Positions 11,383-26,300 of a DNA stretch of 64,000 nt are shown piece after piece (the stretch's first letter is position 1; every line of letters starts with the position of its first letter). The notes under the pieces were generated by a model. The model saw nothing but the letters and a program-made list of their open reading frames with translations. It was not told where the DNA came from and did no database searches. Position numbers and translations under genes: made by a program. The stretch comes from Sipunculus nudus (taxonomy: Eukaryota > Annelida > Sipuncula > Golfingiida > Sipunculidae), in contig CM049306.1 of assembly GCA_026874595.1 (NCBI GenBank), forward strand, positions 38,504,019-38,568,018, in the 5' to 3' direction.

Positions 11383-14300
11383 CTGAAAATTACATACCAA
11401 GTGCAGAACTGGTAAAAACAGCACAATCTGCTCACATATACAAGTTCTTAAACACAATGAATTACTAATTTTATAAGAAAGATGAGAAACTAAGTAGCGA
11501 AGAGCATTAAAACGTGACTTGAGCAGTGAACAAGTATCACCAAGGCAGCCCAACTAAACGGACATAATCAGGAGCAATATTATGCCTTTTCTTTCACACT
11601 ATCAGTTCACTTATGCTTTATACAAAGTTTCCAGGCAAAACTATCCCGGCACATGGTCTCATACTCTCCAAAGGCAGCGTAAATATTGCTCTTCTTAAGA
11701 AGCTACTGATTTTCCCGCTGCCTGGTTTGACCGTTAATGATACACTTAGACACCAATTGGTAGGTCTGTCTGCTGTAAAAACTGCTGATGTGACTAGCAG
11801 CCAACCAAATGCCAGTTAACAAACACTCGACAGGCATCATGGCTCCACCAAGAGCTGCACTTAAAGTGCTGCTTGATGACAGTTTTATGGTTACTCTTAG
11901 TAAAGAAAAGTCAAATTTTAATTGCTCCCTCTGTGTCTCACATCATCGACCGATCCGATTATGACATTATGAATATATTAGCGTAGCCATGTATCCATTG
12001 TCAGCAAAACTGAAACCAGCCAGCGAGGTGTGCACAGAGCCTATGTTGTTTCATTTCGTTTGAATTACAGCTCATCAGCCGGGCATCCTATGTACAAAAG
12101 GACCTGTGCCAACCATGTGTGGGGCCATTCTCTCTGAGCCTGTGGCCTGTTCAAACGGTTGCCGGGGCGATGAGCTGTCACTCAAAACGAAATGAACAAC
12201 ATTGGCTCCGTGTATTCCTGGCTTGGCTGGTAAACCGTCTTGTCTTCCAGCACAGGGTCTCATCTAATTGGACCAAAATACAGTGCTCCCCTCTGGTGTA
12301 GCGATTCAGGATACGAGGTTAAAACAAACAGGGCTTATGATATAGGTAATAGGCCTATAGGTACAGTGCTGTGTAAAGAGTGTAATGGTCTCAGTACCTC
12401 CCTTTGAGCTGTTCAACAACTTGTTATGGTTTTGTGTTTTAGTAATCACAGTCCACGTGTGTCTGTTTACAATAACAAGGCCGTGTGACAGTAGGTCCGA
12501 ATTTGTGAAAGCTTGATGCATCCCAAACAAAAGGTAGTCCAAACTAGTCTATACATGGACCTTCATGTCCTCTGGATGGATATTGTGGACCATGGGCCAA
12601 ATATAAAGTCAGTTTAGAACCTGTCACAACAGATGAGTACAAAAGGGGCAGGGGCCTCAGCGTATATGACATGGGTATCACAGGTGCCTGAGTCACTGCA
12701 ACATGCAATGTTTCAGCCAGCAGGAACATGCATGTATTACATTTTTGGGGCCAAGTCAGTCAGGAGCTCCTGACTGACAGGTGTTGTGGCCCAGGCGATG
12801 CACAGAGTCCCACCAGCTGTGTTTATGTTGACGCATGTGATCGCACCTGGTCCACTGTTTTTAACCCTCGTGTACAGGAGTAAGCCAACAGTTTCAGGGC
12901 AGGTACCAAGTTATTTCAACGAGAAGATGCTACATTTTGTGTTAATTCAACATGCTTTATAGGTGATTTGGCCCCTTTAATTATTAATCTTTATAGCAGA
13001 TTTCAAGGTAATGTAGATGGTATAGAAAATAATAGAATGATAATCGATGATTGGTCTTTTTTCCTTCCAGTCACTGAACATTATTTTACAACTAATTCGT
13101 ACCACTACTCAAGATGTCCTATTCATTTTAAGAGTAAATTTCTTCATTAAAATTTTATACTTTGCTGGATAGCTAGGTTTATACCTGTAATACACAACTA
13201 ACAGCAGTAGTGTCTCAATAACATGACAGAATCCAAATCCATAAGATGGACTCTTATTAACAGATATGCAAAAAAGAAAAACTTCCCCTGTGGATGTTGG
13301 TGGACAGGGATGAAATGTTACCTACCTGATCATCAGCTTCATCCTCTCCCGCTGACTCCAGGAACATGTCGCTCTCCTCCCCATCATCGTCGTCATCTTC
13401 ATGGACTTGTTCCTCACCCTGCAACAAACATCACCAGGTCTATACAGGAGGCACATGCACAATGAGGCACATATAACAACTGTCTCAGGGACCTGCCCAA
13501 ATAATGACTGGTGGGGAAAGATAGGAGTGTAAAAGAGAGCAGTGACTGTCAGTCCCTATAAATTGTGAGGGGCCTTTGAATCAATCAATTATTTATCAAC
13601 GATTTTATTCTCCATTCAATTATTACTATAGTAGTAAATTTCAGACTTTTTAAAAATAATAAATTTTTACCACAATGAATGTAAGTTAATTTTAGCAAGT
13701 AAAGGGAAAATGCCATCTGTTTATCACAGCCATTTTTGTTTCCATGCTAGTGGAGTGGTAGGTAAGTGAAACTCTATCTTGAGCAACACACAAGGGACCC
13801 ATGGTTCATGATGCTGAGGAGACTTTGTCTACAAGGATATTTCTGTTATATCATGGGATATGGAAATATGGTTTCTCTTTGGTATTACAGTGTTTAACAA
13901 GGAACCTTTGGATCACAGCACTCAGCTGAGATTATGAGAATATTTGTATGAAATCCTAGTATATGGAAATGAGGCTACTCTCATATATAAGGTCATGACC
14001 CAAATTTATATTGGCTTTATCCTATGATTCATATCAATGCATAAAATGAAGCAATTCTGTTAGTTTTCAATTATTCACTCACACTGTTCCCACGTGGCAG
14101 AGATGTGGATGTTAAATGGCAAAAAAACACAAAACATGTCTACCATATTAGGAAAACCTGTCCAAGGCTTCTTGGCAACCTGATTTCAAGAACAATCCAT
14201 TCAGCTTTACTTCCATCCTTATGACAATTTGTATATATTTTATTTCTGGGGTGCTCAAACGTGCAAAATAAAAGACAATAGGTCACAGTGACTTCATTTC

Positions 14301-17300
14301 AGATTCCAAAGGAAATATTTTTAGAACCTCTGAAAATGCACAGGTTCATGATCCTAGCCCTTACGATTGCGGTTTGGCCCAAGTGCCACTGCTATACCTC
14401 AATGGACATTCATTCAGATGAACTAAAATTTAGTGAAACCTAGATAAAATCACTCATGTAAAAACATGCAAGAAAAAAAACAAATTTTACTTTTTTTAGA
14501 AGAAAATATCTCCATGTATAAGTGAGTTACCTCGTGTGTCTGGCTGTGACTGAGACTGCGTGTCTGACTCTGGCTGCGACTGTCAGTGCCATAATGCCCC
14601 AGGTCGCTCTCCTGTGAACTCTCGTCTCCTTGGAGTTGGGACAGTCCTTGACTCAGGTCATCTGTATCGAAAATTCCAAATCACATTTGATATGATACAT
14701 TATAATGAAAGTCTCAAGTCATCTTACAGATAGGGCTGACAAAATGCTTCCCTTTTTTTCTAAATAATCACCCAACAAAATTTTTATCTGTCACTGTGGT
14801 ACTAGGGAGTTTTCATGAGGAGTCCATGTATATGTTTAAATTTTTTAGTAGTTTAAATGACAAATGAAAAGGGAAAGGTTTACCGTCTAAGTTTATAGTC
14901 TAAGTCATAAATATTTTAAACAAGTTTATATTTTTTATTTCTTTTAAACCATTTTGATGAAGTAATTTGTTTTATTTTTATAATTTATTATTTGTACTTT
15001 TTTATTCAAACAGTCTTTTTTTCAACTTCCTTGGACCCCCCCCCCCCCCACGCTGCTGCCCCTGGAACTATCACATGCTTTTTCCCCCTTACAAGCCTTT
15101 AACTCTGTTGTCAAATTTTCCACTAGAAGAGGCCCTGTTATCTCTGAGGCCAAGTTATTCCCTGCATAAATTTTCTTCACTAATAATGCATTATTGATAA
15201 GGCATCACACTTCACACTTGATGTGACAAGTACAAAGTTTTATCATATACCAAATTATAAATATCAATACCACATGATGATAGTTCACCCTTCATCAAAA
15301 TCACCTTCATATTCACGGTTCATTAAAACAACCTATCAGTTTTACTGTTTATAAAATGTTAATTAATCCTATATTACCCATTTCATCAGTTTCTCTGATG
15401 GGAGGGAGACCTGACTCTTCCTCGTCCCCACCGTCATCTGTATCCTGGTTAGGCAAGATAACAGCTGTAATACAAACAAGCAAATGCATGGAATAAATGT
15501 CCCTTGCTTTGGGGTCTTGTTGTATTTCATGCTTGATAAACAACCAAAATTATGACATGTGGAGAAAAAGATCCACTATCACATGTGGAGACATCTGCAG
15601 GCAAACATAAAAACTAAAACACATTGAGAAATTGGACCAAAATTTGATGATTTTGTTTTTGAGCTGGAGAGAATTATTTTTCAGATAGACACTCCGAAAC
15701 CAATCCCAACCAAGGTATGCATGAGAGCAATCACTTACCAAAATTTGAATAAAATCAGATAATATTTAGGAAAGTTATCACAAGGAAACATACCTGATGG
15801 ATGGACAGACAGACAGACAGGGACAGCTAGGCAGACAGACAAACCCAAATCAATGTCCCCCCGCATCCACAGAGGGGGGCAAAAATACTACAGATATCAA
15901 CTTCATAAACTCTGCAGATATGTTAAAATTCCATTATCATATCATAAAATATTGCATAACTTACCTTTATTCCAATAGCCACAGGAATACATATTCAATA
16001 TTATTATATTTATTAAATTCACAAAATCTTCAAGACTGATCAGACAGTCTGATGATCAGACCATTTTAAGATATCTGACATAATTTTACTAAATTATGAT
16101 ATGTTACACATAAAAATAGTGACCTGCGAGCCAAACAATTTTTTAATTTGATGAGGAACTAGAATTAATCTCAAAAGATCAGCTAAAACTTTCAAGTTTC
16201 CAATGACGGATCACCTCAGGTTTGAATCATGCACTGTAAATTTTAAATTCTAGTGACAGAAAAACATCTCACATCTGGTATACTGTTATTATAATTGAAT
16301 GATTCAGATCTGTCTTACTTCAGTATATGTGATTAGTTGTGGATAAACTCACCCAACTTTGCCCTGTATTCTTCATCAAGCTCTTCTGCTGACTTTGACG
16401 CTTCCTCCCAGCTCTCACACAGTTTTAGTTTTGGTCTTAGACTCTCCAGTGTGTCCTTCACCAAGTACTCTATATCCATCGGGAAAGGCTGCTGGTCTGT
16501 CCATATACTAAGATTCCTCTTGAACCAGTAGTATCGCTGAGGTAGAAATGAAAATTAATATTGGACATACGAAATGTGTCTTTATATTGCAACATATTTT
16601 TAAAACAAAGCACTAAAACAATGCTATTCTTTTTGTCATTTATGCAAAACATTTGATTAATCTAACAAAAAGAGTTCTTATAATTTTATCGTTAATTGCT
16701 ATAGGACCGTGGAAATTCATTTTGCATTTACAAGAGTACAGTCTGATATCTGATACTGCACATCATCTCGGACCAGACTTTTAAAACTTTCATGGCTATC
16801 TCTCATACAATGCTTGAGAGAATGAGGCTGAAGGGAATTCAAAGATGGGTTGCCTTTCAGTGATATAGGATTTCTGATGGGTCTGAGATAGCATCAATCT
16901 CACAGGGACCAAATGGGGACATCCTCATCAAAAGGTTCTTAAGATAGTGAGTGTGAAAGGAAATTTGACAAAGCATAAATTGATGGGAGGATGGATGGAA
17001 AACTTTATTAATATTGTGCACCCCCTTACACAAGGGCTTAACAATGGGAGTGTCCACATATGTACTCACAGATACTGTAATTATAATAATACAGTGTATA
17101 GTAGAGAGAAATGGTGTATCCATATATTGATTTTGTTCTGGTTATGACATGAAAAAATACCTCCTTTGTCTGCACTTGTCATGGCATTTTCCTTTTTTGT
17201 ATCTATTTACATCCTTGATATCATGAACATGGTATCTAGTTATATGTGTCACCCTCTGTCTTTTCTGACTAACCATACATATAGATTTAGCAGCCCAGCA

Positions 17301-20300
17301 GGTATTTTTAAAACCTGAAGAACAGCGAGGGCCTAACTGAAAAATTTTACAATCTTAATCATTTACAGTAAAACCAATGATGCATTTATTCTCAAGTCTG
17401 TATTCTTTATTTTTATCAGCTGCAGATGTTTTTTTTTCCAAATGGAAGACTGCCATAATGACTCGTAATTATGAAACTGGCACAGGCTTACAGCAATTAG
17501 GGACACATTTAAGCCATCTGACCTGGAAGTAAACAAGAAAACAGTCCAGCTTCTTCTTGCTGGAGCCGCGGTCGAAGTACTGGCCACATGTATCCAGGAG
17601 AGTGCACACCAGTCGAATCCGGAACAGATGTTCTGGAGGATCCAGCAAGGTAGGCTCAGATTCTGGAAAACCAATAAGATGAGAAATGTTAAGAATGTCA
17701 AAGTATAGGTGATCAGCCTTGAATAAAGAGACACTAGAGTTAAATATCATAAAATGTTATAGCGTGTTACTTTAGACAAAGTTGAGTTTGCACAAATTGA
17801 GAAATACTATATGTTTTAAAGTTTAATCAGTACATAAACTTGCAGAATTTACCATTCATAGTGACTCCAAAGCTGATGAATGAGTACAATGTTTTGAACA
17901 CAACAGCTGATTCAACCATGCGGTAGTTATAGAGTTCTCCCAGATACTTGACTGTGCTAACACGACGCTGGTTGAATTTAGGATGGTTCATCTGAAAGGC
18001 ATAAAATAAATTACAGACAGGAATTATGATATTGTAGGGATGATGTTATCATTATAGTATTGTGAAGAGCAGCTAAATAAAGTCCCGTGAATGGATATCA
18101 AAATTATTTAATAAAGTACAACCTTTTTTTAAAAATGAAATTAAATCTTTAACAAAACAAAATGATTATGATCCCTGGCTGGTTCTGGCATATACTGAGA
18201 ACATCCATGAAAAATAAGTACATGTATGATAAAGTCAAACAATTTTGTTCTCAACTCTAGAACTCATCCAAGGATTCAGAATAGAAACACAAGTGTGTAC
18301 ATTGGAACTTGCAAATGAAAAAAAAAGTTTTAACTTTCAACTTGGGGAAAAATCATGCATATTCATTTAATTACTGTTAATTAAAATTTTGAAAAATTAA
18401 AATTGCTATACAAGTAATTATTGAGTGGTTCATGAAATAGAAAATTGAACTATAATCTAATTATATCTTCTCTATTAACTTGAATACATAAGTGGGTAGA
18501 CCTCACAAGTGGGTAAAATGTAATAATTTAAATAACATTTTAGTTGCATTAATGATAGACAGTAAGGGTTTAAAGGTTACAAAAAATCAATGGAAAATCC
18601 ATAAAAATTTAACATTACCTCCATTCCTATCCTTATATCTTCCAAGACCCAATCCACCACTTGTATTGCTATTTCTTCCTGAAATTAAGATATTTACATT
18701 ATTGTTTGGAAATCTCACCAGATGTATGTATGTGGTTTATTGGTAAAGTGGGTGAAATGCTGGAATTCCATGCTGGCCATGCATGTCCAATCCCACAGAT
18801 TGCCCAGGTATTTGTGTTTTCACCCTGTTACACATGTAATCTGCAGGGCTCAACATTAATGGTTAACCCCTGGCCTGGGGCATGTAGAAGTTCAAGAAAA
18901 TGGTGGTAGGGCAACCAAAAGTCAGCTCCTACCAGCTGATTGGACAGGTGGGTCAAACATAAACCTTTACCTGAAGGGTGAGTCTTAAATAATCTTCAGT
19001 TAGCCATATACTTCCTGAGAGAAATGAAATCATATTGATACCTCTTTTATCTTAAATTACCTGTATGTATATCTATACAAGTTATACTGAAGAGAAACAT
19101 AATTAACTAACAAATATTTGAACATGTGTATTGTCTAACATGTCCAACACACTTTGTGTTTGTGATTTCTGGTTTTAGTAAGGTAGGTAAAATTAACGTA
19201 GGGCAAGCAAATGCTAGATGTTACCTGCCCGACTGGCAAGTAGTTTCAAAAGTTAATGTCAAGCCCTGATCTGTAATAAATGAAAAGTCATTTTGCCAGA
19301 TCTTGCTATTCTGCTCTTTTTCACATTCTTTTGGGAATAATTTTTCCTGTCCTCTGAGAAATTAAACATGATGCACTGAACATACACACTGCACAGTACT
19401 TAGGGTTACCTTACAGGAATCATTTGAAGTAAATCACTCTATTCACTGATTAAATGATACATATGCTGATTGATACTTGTTTAAGACTGTTTTCATGGAC
19501 AACCATTCAAACAGCACCTACTATTAAACAAGAAAATGTCACATGCCTGTAATGTTATGCAATAATGTTAGCAGATTTGGCATGGTAACCTTTATTCATG
19601 AACAGCAAAAATGCAAGAAATTTACATGATGCAACTTGTATTAACAATTAATATAAATGCAATATGTTCTGAAAGATGGGCACATACTGAGCCCAAATTT
19701 AAAGTAACTTACTAACTTTGTTATAAATGTTTTCAAACCATCTGAAAACTTAAGCATGGCCAGAGCAGACAACAAGCCTACAGCAAGAGAGCATAATATA
19801 CCTTGTTTATTCTTATTTGGTGACCCCTTAAAAATAATTAATTTTCTCAGAGGTCGAGATAATGGAGGATATTTGAAAATTATCTTCCTGCTAAATTTGT
19901 GGTGGTCGAGATTTTAGAGGCATGCAGTTGGGTAACCTTCCTTAGAGACGCCATGCTCCTCTGACACTCGAGCGGTCATATGGATTGAGTGATAATATGG
20001 GTATTTTTAAGTATTATAACAGTATTTCCTATAAACAGGCTTCAAACCGTCACTTGAATTACACAGAGTTCGCAAATGATTAATCAAACTGAGTCCAGTC
20101 ACTTTACAATATGATCACTACTTTGCGTGCAGGTACGATCACTTGACATTAGACGGCAACTCAAGTAACTACCAGTTGTTTCAAGTTTACCAACCAGGCG
20201 GCAGTATCGGTGGCTGCAAAGGGATAAGCAGCTGCACGCAAGCTGGAAGAAGACTTTATCAAAAATAACTAGCTATTATCAGATAATTTTTATTTGCATA

Positions 20301-23300
20301 ATACCTAATAAATATAGGAAAGTAAAGGTGCGTAAAAATATATACGCCTGGAAATGGTCCAAGCTCACATGTCCTCGATCAGACCCTGTTTTGTACGCGC
20401 TGACACCCATCCAAAAACTAACTGCGGTCAATCAAACTTAACTAAGAAGACTGTTTTAACTCTGTAACATTCGACCATGCAAGCTGCCTCGAACTTTGTA
20501 AGAAACCATGTAATGAAGTAGATATTTATTGCTTCCCTGGACAATAAATATATATGAAATAGCAATTTATATTAATCAAGATAAATCTCAATAGAATCTG
20601 CTTTATTACTCTTTTATCTCTATGCTAAATATCCTGCGAGAATTGCACACAGGGCACGTGCGTACCAGGAATGGTACACGTGTCTGCTTAGTTAAGGAAC
20701 TTGAACGCTTTATCGATAATTTTTATATATTATGAAAAATGCATCTTTGTCTTTTCAAAAATTTTACTGCAAACAAGCTCAAGTTTGATATAGATGCTCA
20801 GTGTAATAAGAATCAGATACAAACTGCAGTACCTGCGAGAGACAGAGGCATTTCACCCTTAACATCGTCGACAGAAAACATTGTCGGCTTTCCGAAATTA
20901 GAGTCATTTTAGAAATTATGCTTTCAGAATATTTTTTGGGGTCGAGAAATTAGAGGGATCGCCAAATTGGAATAAATAAGGTACCTGTTGTGTGTTATGT
21001 GACCTCTGACCTCATTAAAGATATTATTTCTATTTCTGACTATGTCATATTCTCTGTGATTATTTATGGATAGTTAACACTTGATAGTTATGCCGACTCA
21101 CATGATATGGTGCCAGTCCAGCTAGCACATTTGCTGCACAGTGTATACAGTTGTACCTCATGTGCCACACAGCAGTCAGGCACTTGCATGCATATGTCGC
21201 CATCTAGAAGAAAAAATAGCTGTTAATATGAATTATAGCTTTAAATATAAATTCTACCTTTGGGCTAGAATGTGCTATAATTACCCAACGTTTCTATGAT
21301 TAAATTCAAAGAAATCCCAAATTTTCCTAAAATAATTTATGATCACTCATTTTAGTACATTATTTATCAAAATATTAGAAAAAGAAGCTTTACTTTTGAA
21401 AAGTTTAATGACATTAATGAAATTAAGAGCACACCAAAAATATTTTTCCAAATGTTTTTTTATATTTAGATAAAAAATAGACAAGGCTCATACCTCAGGT
21501 TCATCCCATTTCAACTTTCTCATCTGCCTCAGTACCTGTGATGAAATAAACATTTTAGTTATATACAAACCACATATATACTTTTTATACCAACGAGTCC
21601 ATGGACTGTAGGTAGCACTTTCTGCTAAATGAGCATGTTAATATCCAAGATGTGTCTCTGCATGAGTAGCCTTCTTTGTATTATATAGTCAGATTCTTCA
21701 AAGTGTTTACATGGTATCATCCAATCAGAAGCTGTCAACTGAGGGTGTTTTGCAGTGTTTACATGGTATCATCCAATCAGAAGCTGTCAATTGAGGGTGT
21801 TTTGCAGTGTTTACATGGTATCATGCAATCAGAAGCTGTCATATGAGGGTGTTTTGCAGTGTTTACATGGTATCATCCAATCAGAAGCTGTCAACTGAGG
21901 GTGTTTTGCAGTGTTTACATGGTATCATCCAATCAGAAGTTGTCATATGAGGGTGTTTTGCAGTGTTTACATGGTATCATCCAATCAGAAGCTGTCAATT
22001 GAGGGTGTTTTGCAGTGTTTACATGGTATCATCCAATCAGAAGCTGTCAACTGAGGGTGTTTTGCAGTGTTTACATGGTATCATCCACTCAGAAGCTGTC
22101 AATTGAGGGTGTTTTGCAGTGTTTACATGGTATCATCCAATCAGAAGCTGTCATATGAGGGTGTTCTGCAGTGTTTACATGGTATCATCCAATCAGAAGC
22201 TGTCAATTGAGGGTGTTTTGCAGTGTTTACATGGTATCATCCAATCATAAGCTGTCAACTGAGGGTGTTTTGCAGTGTTTACATGGTATCATCCAATCAA
22301 AGCTGTCATATGAGGGTGTTTTGCAGTGTTTACATGGTATCATCCAATCAGAAGTTGTCATATGAGGGTGTTTTGTAGTGTTTACATGGTATCATCCAAT
22401 CAGAAGCTGTCATATGAGGGTGTTTTGCAGTGTTTACATGGTATCATCCAATCAGAAGCTGTCAACTGAGGGTGTTTTGCAGTGTTTACATGGTATCATC
22501 CAATCAGAAGCTGTCAACTGAGGGTGTTTTGCAGTGTTTACATGGTATCATCCAATCAGAAGCTGTCAACTGAGGGTGTTTTGCAGTGTTTACATGGTAT
22601 CATCCAATCAGAAGCTGTCATATGAGGGTGTTTTGCAGTGTTTACATGGTATCATCCAATCATAAGCTGTCATATGAGGGTGTTTTGCAGTGTTTACATG
22701 GTATCATCCAATCAGAAGCTGTCAATTGAGGGTGTTTTGCAGTGTTTACATGGTATCATCCAATCAGAAGCTGTCATATGAGGGTGTTTTGCAGTGTTTA
22801 CATGGTATCATCCAATCAGAAGCTGTCAACTGAGGGTGTTTTGCAGTGTTTACATAGTATCATCCAATCATAAGCTGTCATATGAGGGTGTTTTGCAGTG
22901 TTTACATGGTATCATCCAATCAGGAGCTGTCAATTGAGGGTGTTTTGCATGTGACACGAACCAACATATGTGAAACTGATTTATTGTTAAATGTAAACCT
23001 ATTTCTCATATATAAAAAACAAAGTTTCTTAATTTTTTTTATTTTTGTTATTTTGTTAATTTTTGTTGTTGAATAGTAGTCCCAGTAATCTTTTCTCTTA
23101 GTATTTTCCTTTGAAAGTAACTAACAACAATTTTCAGAGCAAAATAACAGGTGGACCTATTTCAGACCGGTTGGGTAGGTGAGGTACCATTGTAACTTTC
23201 TATCAACATGAAATTTCAATATTCTGACTTTAATTAAAGTCACATTCAACATGGCAATCCAATCGAACTCCAAGGTATGATGATGAAATGGACATACCTT

Positions 23301-26300
23301 CTCAGTGGTGACTTTGGACAAATCCTTGTAGAGCAGTTTACGAATGTACTCGTGCATGGGGGGACGTTCCTTGCGGGGTTCCTGTTTGATCTCCATGGGA
23401 TTGCTGTAGAAGTAAGCGTTCTCAATCATGGTTGTGTAACGGGAATCTAAATGCAGGGCTGCCTTCTTCCTCATCATCACTTCCTACGTGTGAAATAAAT
23501 GACAGGCCGTCAAGCAAAATAAATTACAGGTTGTCAAGCTCACCCTTATAATAAAGAAGAACTAAGTAGGAATATGGAAAAGTAGGAAAACAAAGCACTG
23601 CATAATACCCCCTTCTTATGTCTTGTGACCTCTGACCTCATTTAATATGCATGAATTTTGCCAATAATTTAATTCAGGCAAGTAACCATATTGGTTAATA
23701 TTTTTAATGAGTTTCATGAATATCCATTATGGTGCCACCAAAGTCTGGTGACCTCTGACCTCATTAAATATGCATGGATTTTGCCAGGAATTGAACTTAA
23801 GTGAACTTCTGTTGAATTTCAAAATCGTTCATACTGATGATTAGTTATTGCAGCAGGTGTATCACAAAGTAGCCTGGTGACCTGGGTGGATTTTGAATAT
23901 AATTAAACTTTGGCTAGATAATCTATTGGTAAAAGTTATGGTGAGTTTTGTGAAAATCTATTAAATCCCTGATAAGTTATCACGGCGAAACTAAAAGTTA
24001 ATGAGGGACAACAGACAGATGGATGGTAAGACAAATGGATGGACTGTGGATATAACATAATACATAAAACTGATATCATCAAAATTTTATGTCAGGGAAA
24101 CCTACCAGGTACACTCTTGTGCGGTGATGGGAATCTGGTGATCTGTAAAGAAATCTGCCACAAGTCTCCAATAAGGCACAAGCCATCTCTATGTTGTGGT
24201 GACTGAAGTCAAACAACAGCATCTGAAAAACAGCAGAAGGGACCTGGTTCTATCATATGATCACGTAACTTGAGTTATTATTATCTGATTCACATGTTAG
24301 CAATATTGATATCCAGAATCTTGTATTTGTTACATGGAAGTGCATATCAGTTGCCAGTATATTATGATTTAAAAGCATGCTTGGTCTCATTATTTGGTCT
24401 CATTTTTAATTAACCACACAGTTATCTTTCTTCATTCAGCCATTTTACTTGGAAAAAATAACAATGTCAATGGTGATAGAAATGTTTAGACTTTCTTGAA
24501 ATTTAATACATTCTCAAACTTTATGACTTTTTGAATATTCAATAAAATAATGACTTTAATTATACTTTAATTTTCAATTCTGAAGTTCAGGACTTTTTAA
24601 GAGAATGGGAACCCTATGCTTGTCTAATTTATGCCATTTATATTGTTCACTTGTTATACCTGTATAACATATTTCTCAGTTTAATACATTCTTGTCTTGA
24701 AATTTGGTGAATCCATCTCATAAGTATGCTCTGGTCATATGGGGGGAGGGGGGAACTTATAGTTAACAAGGCTATTATGTTTGAATAATAATGGGACAGG
24801 AATTCATCTAATTAAATTGGGACGGATGGCAGCAAGGTGTGTCCAAAATCTATGTACAATAGATAATAATAATGTAAAATACAGTCACCTTCAGGCAGTG
24901 GAGAGCTTCGGTTTTGGGGAACATGTTGAACTTGACCATTTCACCTAAAATGCAAACAAAATTCTGTTACTAACTACAAACCTAAAAATCAGATAATGGT
25001 TTCAGTAAATTCCCATTAAATGTAAGCAAAATTCAACAAACAATTATTTTTTTCAAAACTTAGGGCACACTGCACAGTAAATAAAAATCAACATAACTAG
25101 AGAAAAATCTTGTGTCTATAAACAAATGCAATGACAAAATCATTGATGTAAGCATAACATTATAAGAACAAAGACCTTGATTTTGTAACATTCCCTGAAA
25201 CATTTTCATAGGTACAAAAGTACATGTATTTCTGATACTTACCTATGAATCTCACACTCTTTAATTTGGACTCAATGTTCATCTGATCTTTTTTTCTCAG
25301 CTGAAATGATAAAACAACATTAGAACTGTCCAAGTTGATTAGTTGATACTATGATGTTACAACTGTCATGATTCTAGGTGATATTCTACAGTTACAATTA
25401 TCATGATTCTAGTTAATACTCTGCTGTTACAATTATCAAGTAGCCTAGACAGATGAATGAAAGAAAATGAATAGTACTTGTCTAAAATGTTTCAAGATGA
25501 GACCATTATTAATAAAATGAAAACCCAGGTGACCTTTCACTACAAATACATCTATTCTTTGTGCTTTACCAGAGGGACATTATATTCATAGTTTAAATTT
25601 TGCAATCCAGTGAGGAGATACATAGACCTTGAGAATGGTAAATGTAAGTTAAATCAGCTGCTTACATGCCACTTGAAATCTCCTTTGAGCATGTTGACCA
25701 GGTCTGTGGCCACGTCAGGCATACAAGGGTGTAAGGTAGCAACCAGACGGGAATAAAATGGCAGGAGATCATACCTGTAATACAAGACTAAACTCGTAAT
25801 TCATACTTAATGCCTGAAATACACCCTGTAATTTTTACCTGCAATACAAGCTTATGCCTGTAACACAAGACTATACTGGTTACTCATGCTGATGCCTGCA
25901 ATAGAAGACTGTTTCTATAACACAAGGCTATACCTGTCACACATGCTTGTGCCTGTAATAAAAGCTGTGATACAGGACTATACCTTTAATGCACATCTAC
26001 ATCTATAATGGAACACTATACCTTCGATATAAATATGTATGTGTAATACAAAGCTGTTTGTCAGTACAATCTAACATCTATGGTGGAAGGCTAAATCTGC
26101 GTTACAACCCTATGCCTGTAATACATGGTCAAATCATTGATCCAATAAAAATACAAGGACACATTTAAACCAAAAATCTCTGTTTGAGTCTATATTCTGT
26201 ATACATTTCTATGCCTACATGCCCTCTGTTGTTTTAATATACCTGCAACTACAGAAGTACAAGCTGATATCAGTTATAAAAGGCAACACCATTATAAAAG

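Noticed and set aside
21690-22950. Regular repeats that could look like a CRISPR array
   Set aside because: Units are contiguous 52-bp satellites without unique spacers, inside a eukaryotic intron.
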